From positions 558,001-622,000 of the forward strand of contig NZ_SLYA01000001.1 in the NCBI RefSeq assembly GCF_004340965.1: a stretch of 64,000 nt of DNA. The letters are read 5' to 3'. Numbering within the stretch: position 1 is the first letter of the stretch; each line of letters starts with the position of its first letter. A program made the translations under genes and the position numbers. The notes under the pieces were generated by a model, which worked only from the letters and a program-made list of their open reading frames with translations, had not been told where the DNA came from and ran no database searches. This document shows positions 58,069 through 64,000 of this stretch, piece after piece. The DNA comes from Sphingomonas sp. PP-CE-1A-559. Lineage in GTDB: Bacteria > Pseudomonadota > Alphaproteobacteria > Sphingomonadales > Sphingomonadaceae.

Positions 58069-58863
58069 TCAGTTCGTCTTTGGCGCTATGGCGGTGCCGG
58101 TCTGGAGCGCCCAGGTTTCCGCGCCTTCCATCCCCAGCGCGGTCAGGCGGCCCGACGCGTAGGCGCCGGTGTCGATGCCGATTCGGTGCCCGCGTCGTTC
58201 GATCTCGTCGGTCATGGTGTGGCCGTGAACGATCGTCTTTTCCAACGCCGAGCGATGATCGAGGAAGGGATCGCGAATCCACCGCAGGTCCGACGTGCGC
58301 TGGAGATCGAGCGGCGTGTCAGGGCGTACGCCGGCGTGGACGAACGCGTAGTCGCCGATCACGATCATGTCCTCGAACTTGCGCAAGAACTCGCGGTGTT
58401 CGTCCGGCACGAGCGTTTCGAGCCGTTGCACCAGCTCTTCATAGTCGAGTCGCTCATATTCCGCAGCTTCCATGCCGTAGCTCAGCACCGTCTCGCGCCC
58501 GCCGATGCGGCAGAACAACCGGAGCGCCTTGGGTTCGCCGTCGAGCGCACCGAGGAAGATCTCTTCGTGATTACCGAGCAGGAAGCGGACGTCGGGGCGG
58601 TCGGGGCGGGCATGCGCCAGCGCGCGCAACCGATCGATCACTGCCGCCGAAGCAGGCCCCCGGTCGACGATGTCGCCGAGGAATATCAAGGTCGTTTCCG
58701 CTGCACTGCGGTCGCGTTCGTCCGCCTCGATCAACCCGATCAGTTCGTCGAGCAGATCGGCGCGGCCGTGAATGTCGCCCACGGCATAGACGCGGCGACC
58801 GGGAGGAACCTGCGGTTGAGTCGGCTTGGCAACGCTACGGGACTTGAAAAGCTTTGAAATCAT
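58069..58863 (-). CDS. Calcineurin-like metallophosphoesterase (serine/threonine phosphatase-like)
   Basis: This 264-residue protein has the metal-binding motifs GDIHGR (near 29), GDIVDRG (near 63) and GNHE (near 97), with HAGVRPD and HGHT near the C-terminus. This is the PPP-type phosphatase fold shared by bacterial Ser/Thr phosphatases and diadenosine tetraphosphatases. Its substrate cannot be told. ATG 58863 is the start. The gap to the next gene holds 205 bases, presumably with promoters. Confidence 0.9.
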   Translation of the reverse strand: MISKLFKSRSVAKPTQPQVPPGRRVYAVGDIHGRADLLDELIGLIEADERDRSAAETTLIFLGDIVDRGPASAAVIDRLRALAHARPDRPDVRFLLGNHEEIFLGALDGEPKALRLFCRIGGRETVLSYGMEAAEYERLDYEELVQRLETLVPDEHREFLRKFEDMIVIGDYAFVHAGVRPDTPLDLQRTSDLRWIRDPFLDHRSALEKTIVHGHTMTDEIERRGHRIGIDTGAYASGRLTALGMEGAETWALQTGTAIAPKTN

Positions 58864-59068
58864 GCTGCAATCGATGTGGGGAGGAAGATGTACGGGACCT
58901 GATCGAACGCGTCACTCGAACGCGCGGGCGCAGGCGATCGCATAGGATGTTCCGGCGGGCGTCGCAACGCATCGCCGCGACGGGGTGTGACGCATTGCCG
59001 CGACAGGGCGCGCGGGGCTTGCGGTCGTGCAGCATGACGCAGGGGCGCAGGACGGCTATGGGAACGCC

Positions 59069-60088
59069 ATGTCGATGATCTCCCGCCTCGCGCCGTTCCT
59101 GATGCTCACGGCCGCGGCGCCAACAGCTTTGCCTGCCGAACCGATGCCCGTGGCCGATACGGCGCCCTCGGCTGCGTTCTTCGACACGTTGCGCGCTGCC
59201 GATCTCCGGCTGGCGACGATCGCGTATCGGTTGACCACCGCGAACGCCGCATTGTGCGACCGCCTCCAGCCGCAGATCGGCATGCCGATCCATGCGCTGA
59301 CGCAATATGGCCCCGGTGCGCGCAAGGCCGCTGCGGCCACCTTCGGGTTCGAATCCACGATCGGTGTCGAGGCGGTCGTCGCCGGCGGTCCAGCCGACCG
59401 CGCGGGGGTTCGTCCCAACGACTCGATAATAGCGATCGACGATCGACCACAACCCGACCTGCCGTCCGCCGATGCGCCCGAAAGCGCGGCGGCACGCGAT
59501 GCCGCGGAAGCGGTCATCACCGAGGCGCCGGTCGGAAAGCCGTTGCGAGTGACGGTGCTGCGCGACGGCAAACGCTTGCCGATCTCGATCACTCCGGTCA
59601 CCGGATGCCGGTCGCGGTTCGAGATTCTGCTGGGCAGTGGCCTGGATGCGAGCGCGGACGGGGCGATCGTGCAACTCGGTGAGCGGTTCTTCGAAGGCTA
59701 TACCGACGAGGAGATCGCCGTCGTCGTCGCGCATGAACTCTCGCACAACATCCTGCGTCACCGCGCCCGGCTGGATGCGGCGAAGATCAATCGGGGCCTG
59801 CTGGCGGAACTCGGTCGCAACGGCCGCCTGATCCGCGAGACCGAGGATCAGGCGGATCTGCTCGGCATCTACCTGCTTGCGAACACCGGTTACGACCCGA
59901 TGTCGGCCCCGAAATTCTGGCGGAGCAAGGGCGGCGCGATCGACGGCGGGCTGTTCCGCAGCCGCACGCACGCCTCGTCGAAGGTGCGCGCCGAGGCGCT
60001 GGAGGCCGCCGCGCGCGACATCGCGGCGACCTCGACGCGGCCGATCATCCCGCCAGTCGTTGCGACTCGAAACGTGCCGTTGCGCTGA
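59069..60088 (+). CDS. Secreted PDZ-containing M48 metallopeptidase
   Basis: This 339-residue protein has a signal peptide (MSMISRLAPFLMLTAAAPTA), a PDZ domain (about residues 95-180: GVEAVVAGGPADRAGVRPND) and an M48 zinc-peptidase domain with VVAHELSHNILRH (HExxH) and later ETEDQADLLGIYLLAN, whose Glu is the third zinc ligand. PDZ preceding the peptidase is less usual than the reverse. ATG 59069 is chosen; ATG 59075 is an alternative. It probably degrades misfolded envelope proteins. Its end overlaps wecC by 44 bases, tail to tail. Confidence 0.85.
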   Translation: MSMISRLAPFLMLTAAAPTALPAEPMPVADTAPSAAFFDTLRAADLRLATIAYRLTTANAALCDRLQPQIGMPIHALTQYGPGARKAAAATFGFESTIGVEAVVAGGPADRAGVRPNDSIIAIDDRPQPDLPSADAPESAAARDAAEAVITEAPVGKPLRVTVLRDGKRLPISITPVTGCRSRFEILLGSGLDASADGAIVQLGERFFEGYTDEEIAVVVAHELSHNILRHRARLDAAKINRGLLAELGRNGRLIRETEDQADLLGIYLLANTGYDPMSAPKFWRSKGGAIDGGLFRSRTHASSKVRAEALEAAARDIAATSTRPIIPPVVATRNVPLR

Positions 60089-61364
60089 CTGCGGGCAGCG
60101 CCGCACGCGGCTGATCCGGCCAGATACCGCGCGTGTCGAGCACCGCCTTGTCGGCGCGCTCCTCGAGCGGGATCGACTTGAACACGTCGTGGTCGACCAG
60201 CACGATCATGATCGAACACGTCTCGATCGCGGTATCGACGTCGATCAGCGTCGCGCCGGTATCCGCCAGCACGGCCGGCAGCGTCTGCGCGTAGGGCTCG
60301 ACGATCCGCACCCGGTCGCCGAACTGACGCGCCACGGCTTCGGCAACCTTGAGGGCAGGGCTCTCGCGGAAGTCGTCAATGTTCGCTTTGAACGCGAGGC
60401 CAAGGCACGCGACCGTCGCGCCCGGTGATGCCTCGACGAGAGCGGCGACCCGCGCGATGACGTGGTCGGTCTTGCCGTCGTTGACCTCGCGCGCGGTCCG
60501 GATCAGCGGAGTCTGATCCGGGGCTGCGTGCACCAGGAACCACGGATCGACCGCGATGCAATGCCCGCCGACGCCGGGGCCGGGCTGCAGGATGTTGACG
60601 CGCGGATGGCGGTTGGCGAGGCGGATCACCTCCCACACGTCGACGCCCATCGTGTCGGCGATCAGCGACAGTTCGTTGGCGAACGCGATGTTGACGTCGC
60701 GAAACGCATTCTCGGTAAGCTTCGTCATTTCCGCCGCGCGCGCGGTCGTGGTCACGCAGGCGCCGCGGACGAAGCGACGGTAGAAGGTCAGCGCCTTACG
60801 CGCACACCGCGGCGTGATGCCGCCGATGACCCGGTCGTTGTCGATCAGCTCGACCAGGATGCGGCCGGGCAATACGCGCTCCGGGCAATAGGCGATCGCG
60901 ATATCCGCTTGGTCGCCGGTCTTGCCCGGTACGCGCAGATCGGGGCGCAGGCCTGCCAGCAGGTCGCGAACCTTCTCCGTCGTACCGACCGGCGAGGTCG
61001 ATTCGAGGATGATCGTATCACCTGCCTTCAGCACGCTCGCGATCGTCGTCGCGGCGTCGAGGACGTAGCGGATGTTGGGTGCGTGATCGGCGTCGAACGG
61101 AGTCGGTACCGCGATCACGAACACGTCGGCAGGCTCGATCGCGGTCGAGGCGCGCAACGTGCCGCGCGCGACGACGCCCGAGACGAGGCCGTCCAGATCG
61201 ACCTCCTCGATGTGCACGCGGCCGGAATTGACCGTCTCCACGACCGATTCGGTCACGTCGACACCAAGCACCTGCGCCCCCGTCCGCGCGATGATCGCTG
61301 CCGTCGGAAGGCCGATATAGCCGAGCCCGAGGACGACGACGGTGAGGTTAGAGTCCGACAGCAT
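60045..61364 (-). CDS. wecC: UDP-N-acetyl-D-mannosamine dehydrogenase
   Basis: This 439-residue nucleotide-sugar dehydrogenase oxidises UDP-ManNAc to UDP-ManNAcA in two NAD-dependent steps. The NAD motif is VVVLGLGYIGLPTAAIIA, the central domain has SPVGTTEKV and AEMTKLTENAFRDVNIAFANEL in pieces, and the catalytic Cys lies in GPGVGGHCIAVDPWF. The start chosen is ATG 61364, with AAAGG nine bases upstream, which overlaps the wecB stop by 17 bases. The pair wecB-wecC makes the sugar donor for a capsule, ECA-like or exopolysaccharide. Confidence 0.94.
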   Translation of the reverse strand: MLSDSNLTVVVLGLGYIGLPTAAIIARTGAQVLGVDVTESVVETVNSGRVHIEEVDLDGLVSGVVARGTLRASTAIEPADVFVIAVPTPFDADHAPNIRYVLDAATTIASVLKAGDTIILESTSPVGTTEKVRDLLAGLRPDLRVPGKTGDQADIAIAYCPERVLPGRILVELIDNDRVIGGITPRCARKALTFYRRFVRGACVTTTARAAEMTKLTENAFRDVNIAFANELSLIADTMGVDVWEVIRLANRHPRVNILQPGPGVGGHCIAVDPWFLVHAAPDQTPLIRTAREVNDGKTDHVIARVAALVEASPGATVACLGLAFKANIDDFRESPALKVAEAVARQFGDRVRIVEPYAQTLPAVLADTGATLIDVDTAIETCSIMIVLVDHDVFKSIPLEERADKAVLDTRGIWPDQPRAALPAVSATARFESQRLAG

Positions 61365-62472
61365 GCGCAACGACCTTTGCGATTTTGGCGGCGGCATGGC
61401 CATCCCCGAACGGGTTATGGGCGCGAGCCATCGCGGAGTAGCGCGACGTGTCGTCGAGCAGGGTGAAGATTTCGGAAACGATGCGGTCCTCGTCGGTGCC
61501 GATCAGCCTCGCGGTGCCGGCCGCGACGCCCTCCGGACGCTCGGTCGTCTCGCGCATCACGAGGACCGGCTTGCCGAGCGCAGGTGCCTCCTCCTGCACG
61601 CCGCCCGAATCGGTCAGGACGATGTCCGCCATGCCTAGCGCGCGGACGAAGTGCGGGTAATCGAGCGGTTCGATCCGCGCGACGTTGGCGCGGGTGCCGA
61701 GGATGTCGTTCATCACCGATACGACGTTCGGGTTCGGATGCACCGGGAACAGCACCGCGACGTCATCGCGCTCCGCAATACGTCCGATCGCGCGCGCGAT
61801 CGCGGCCATGCCGTCGCCGAAATTCTCGCGGCGATGCGTCGTGACGAGGATAATCCGCTTGCCGGCAAAGCGTGCGGCGATCGCGTCGAGCCCGGCAGCG
61901 AGCGACGGGTCAGCCGCGACGCGGTCCGCGGTCCAGTACAAAGCGTCGATCACCGTGTTGCCGGTGACGTGGATCGTGTCCTCGGCGATCGTCTCGCGTC
62001 GCAACGCCTCCGCGGCGGTGTCGGTCGGTGCGAAATGCAGCGTGGCGATCGGCGCGACGATGCGACGGTTCACCTCCTCGGGCCAGGGATGGTAGATATC
62101 GCCTGACCGCAGCCCCGCCTCGACATGCGCCACCGGCACCTTGCGGTAATAAGCGGCAAGCGCACCCGTCATCGCGGTGGCGGTATCGCCCTGCACGATG
62201 ACGAGGTCGGGCTGCTCCGCATCCATCACGTCGCCGAGCCCGACCAGCAGCCTTGCAGTGAGGCGATCGAGCGTTTGTCCCGGCTCCATCAGGTCGAGAT
62301 CGATATCCGGCGCGAGATCGGCGATTGCGAGGACCTGATCGAGCAACCCGCGGTGCTGCGCGGTGACGCAGGTGCGGACGGTCAGGCCGGGGACCACCGC
62401 CAACGCCCGGATCACCGGGAAGAGTTTGATCGCTTCGGGCCGCGTGCCGAAGATGACGAGAACTTTGGGCAT
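61348..62472 (-). CDS. wecB: UDP-N-acetylglucosamine 2-epimerase
   Basis: This 374-residue enzyme interconverts UDP-GlcNAc and UDP-ManNAc. It starts PKVLVIFGTRPEAIKLFPV, and further motifs are VQGDTATAMTGALAAYY, HVEAGLRSGD, TGNTVIDAL, VTTHRRENFGDG and DSGGVQEEAPALGKPVLVMR. Length and order are normal. It precedes wecC in the same operon and overlaps it. Confidence 0.96.
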   Translation of the reverse strand: MPKVLVIFGTRPEAIKLFPVIRALAVVPGLTVRTCVTAQHRGLLDQVLAIADLAPDIDLDLMEPGQTLDRLTARLLVGLGDVMDAEQPDLVIVQGDTATAMTGALAAYYRKVPVAHVEAGLRSGDIYHPWPEEVNRRIVAPIATLHFAPTDTAAEALRRETIAEDTIHVTGNTVIDALYWTADRVAADPSLAAGLDAIAARFAGKRIILVTTHRRENFGDGMAAIARAIGRIAERDDVAVLFPVHPNPNVVSVMNDILGTRANVARIEPLDYPHFVRALGMADIVLTDSGGVQEEAPALGKPVLVMRETTERPEGVAAGTARLIGTDEDRIVSEIFTLLDDTSRYSAMARAHNPFGDGHAAAKIAKVVAHAVGL

Positions 62473-62581
62473 GATGCAGTCCCTAGATCAACGTCTTTAA
62501 CGACGCGCTAATTCAATGCGACAATTTGCGCGCAGGCGTAACGATCGGTAGACGGTCCCGCGAGATCAAAGGGAGCATCGA

Positions 62582-63454
62582 ATGACCATAAAGCCGCTGC
62601 GCAAGGCCGTGTTTCCGGTCGCAGGACTGGGTACGCGCTTCCTTCCGGCCACCAAGGCCATGCCGAAGGAAATGCTCACCGTCGTCGACAAGCCGCTGAT
62701 TCAATATGCGGTCGAGGAAGCACTCGAGGCTGGGATCGAGCAGATCATCTTCGTGACCGGGCGCGGCAAGGGCGCGCTCGAGGATCATTTCGATATCTCG
62801 TACGAGCTTGAGGATACGATGCGGTCGCGGGGCAAGTCGCTGGACGCGATCAGCAATATCCGGATGAAGCCCGGCTCGCCGGTTTATGTTCGCCAGCAGG
62901 AGCCGCTCGGGCTGGGCCATGCGGTCTGGTGCGCGCGAGAGATCGTCGGCGACGAACCGTTCGCGGTCCTGCTCCCCGATGAACTGATGGTCGGCCAGCC
63001 CGGCTTCATGAAGCAGATGGTCGAGGCATATAACCAGGTCGGCGGCAATGTGATCGGCGCGCTTGAAGTGCCCGATTCGGAAACCGACAAATACGGCATC
63101 ATCTCGCCAGGTGCGATCGACGGTCGGCTGACCGAAGTGACCGCGCTCGTCGAAAAACCCAAGCGGGGCACCGCACCGTCGAACCTGATGATCCCGGGGC
63201 GCTACATCCTCCAGCCAGAGGTGATGCGGATCCTGGAGACGCAGGAAAAGGGCGCGGGCGACGAGATCCAGCTGACGGACGCAATGGCGCAGTTGATCGG
63301 CAACCAGCCGTTCCACGGCTTTACCTTCGACGGCCAGCGCTATGATTGCGGCGACAAGGCTGGTTACATTCAGGCCAATCTGGCGATCGCATTGGCGCGC
63401 GACGACATCGGGCCAGCGGTTCGCGAGTTCGCGAAGGGCTTGCTGGCGGACTAA
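62582..63454 (+). CDS. galU: UTP-glucose-1-phosphate uridylyltransferase GalU
   Basis: This 290-residue nucleotidyltransferase makes UDP-glucose. The motif FPVAGLGTRFLPATKAMPKE starts the protein, followed by KPLIQYAVEEALEAG, QQEPLGLGHAVWCAR and LVEKPK. ATG 62582 has GGGAG about eight bases upstream. It feeds UDP-glucose to exopolysaccharide and lipopolysaccharide synthesis, fitting its place beside sugar genes. Confidence 0.96.
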   Translation: MTIKPLRKAVFPVAGLGTRFLPATKAMPKEMLTVVDKPLIQYAVEEALEAGIEQIIFVTGRGKGALEDHFDISYELEDTMRSRGKSLDAISNIRMKPGSPVYVRQQEPLGLGHAVWCAREIVGDEPFAVLLPDELMVGQPGFMKQMVEAYNQVGGNVIGALEVPDSETDKYGIISPGAIDGRLTEVTALVEKPKRGTAPSNLMIPGRYILQPEVMRILETQEKGAGDEIQLTDAMAQLIGNQPFHGFTFDGQRYDCGDKAGYIQANLAIALARDDIGPAVREFAKGLLAD

Positions 63455-63478
63455 ACGATCAGCCCGCTCACCGGAACG

Positions 63479-64000
63479 TCAGAAGGCGTTCCGGTGTAGC
63501 AGGACGCGGAAGGTCAGGAGGATGATCTTGATATCGCGCCAGATCGACCAATGCTCGAGATACTCCAGATCCGCCTGGAGCCGGTTACGCAGATCGTCCT
63601 CGTACAGCGTCGCGCCACGATAGCCGCGAACCTGCGCCAGACCGGTCAGGCCGGGCTTGGCCGCATGGCGATGCCAGTATCGCTGGTCGACTTCCCAGAA
63701 TAATTTGTCCGCGGCGCGCGAGCCGAGTGCGTGCGGACGTGGGCCGACGATGCTCATGTCGCCCTTCAGGACGTTCAGCAGCTGCGGCAGTTCGTCGATG
63801 CTGGTGCTGCGGATGAACTTGCCCACGCGCGTGATCCGGTCGTCGTCGCGTGACGTCGAGCGTGCGCCTGCGCCATCGCTGTGATCGACTCGCATGCTCC
63901 GGAACTTCATCAGGCGGAACATCTGGTTACTGCGACCGATCCGAATCTGGCTGAAGAAGATCGGTCCGCGTGAATCGATCTTCACCGATAGTGCGATCAG
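63479..64000 (-). CDS. Polyprenyl sugar-phosphate transferase, C-terminal part (truncated by the window end)
   Basis: The frame is open to the edge and ends at 63479; about 174 residues are visible. It is the bacterial sugar-transferase domain: [54 protein letters not shown] and [15 protein letters not shown]. Such enzymes load the first sugar (glucose or galactose phosphate) onto undecaprenyl phosphate to start exopolysaccharide repeat units, as SpsB/GelB do in sphingan producers. The upstream TM part is outside the window. Confidence 0.9.
   Translation of the reverse strand: MIALSVKIDSRGPIFFSQIRIGRSNQMFRLMKFRSMRVDHSDGAGARSTSRDDDRITRVGKFIRSTSIDELPQLLNVLKGDMSIVGPRPHALGSRAADKLFWEVDQRYWHRHAAKPGLTGLAQVRGYRGATLYEDDLRNRLQADLEYLEHWSIWRDIKIILLTFRVLLHRNAF

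Overview
The window is a contiguous piece of a GC-rich alphaproteobacterial chromosome. It is most likely from a Sphingomonas-type sphingomonad. The reasons are: a complete dcw (division and cell wall) cluster with meso-DAP-type MurE; a TonB-dependent receptor of the Xanthomonas/Caulobacter/Sphingomonas class next to tryptophan-halogenase-like genes; SPOR-domain proteins beside ftsZ and argS; and class II DAHP synthase. This placement is inference from gene content; no 16S gene is present.

Layout. 1-18559 is the dcw cluster: tail of a gene that is probably mraZ, then rsmH, ftsL-like, ftsI, murE, murF, mraY, murD, ftsW, murG, murC, murB, ddl, ftsQ, ftsA, ftsZ, all on + and mostly joined by 4-nt ATGA/GTGA overlaps. 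18807-28250 carries a TPR/SPOR protein, a dGTPase-like HD hydrolase, a small secreted protein, a DUF1800/DUF1501 pair, argS and a second SPOR protein. 28251-39010 is mixed metabolism: a 617-bp stretch with no clear gene, a small orphan protein, glpD, rnr, two related small membrane proteins, a saccharopine-dehydrogenase-like enzyme, a TfoX-N protein, an ABC exporter, a PHB depolymerase and a PNPOx-like protein. 39241-49907 is an accessory module: a cupin/JmjC-like protein, four tandem flavin-dependent halogenase homologues on -, and a divergent TonB-dependent receptor with a LacI-type palindrome at its start. 50138-58863 holds a YghU-type GST, tRNA-Glu(CTC), DAHP synthase, a hydroxyacid dehydrogenase, cysS, rpsU, an FKBP and a phosphoesterase. 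59069-64000 holds a PDZ-M48 peptidase and polysaccharide genes (wecC, wecB, galU and a truncated sugar-phosphate transferase).

The main unusual feature is a set of REP/REPIN-like elements: two GC-rich hairpin arms in inverted orientation around a short spacer. At least three sequence families are present. Several copies lie inside the reading frames of essential or important genes: mid-MurD, the MurB N-terminus, the MurB C-terminus and RNase R. Two copies end in the same 20-mer, which contains both a GGAGG ribosome-binding site and the GTG start codon of the next gene (murF and ddl). The repeats therefore appear to have been domesticated as protein segments and as translation-start modules. 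This resembles in concept the Rickettsia palindromic elements.

The second notable feature is the halogenase tetrad. Three members keep the catalytic Lys and Glu expected from PrnA-type enzymes. The third gene in transcription order from the low-coordinate end (43474-44874) has lost both, along with the WxWxIP motif and the canonical FAD GxGxxG, so it probably has a non-halogenating role. All calls rest on reading the sequence; no database search was run.
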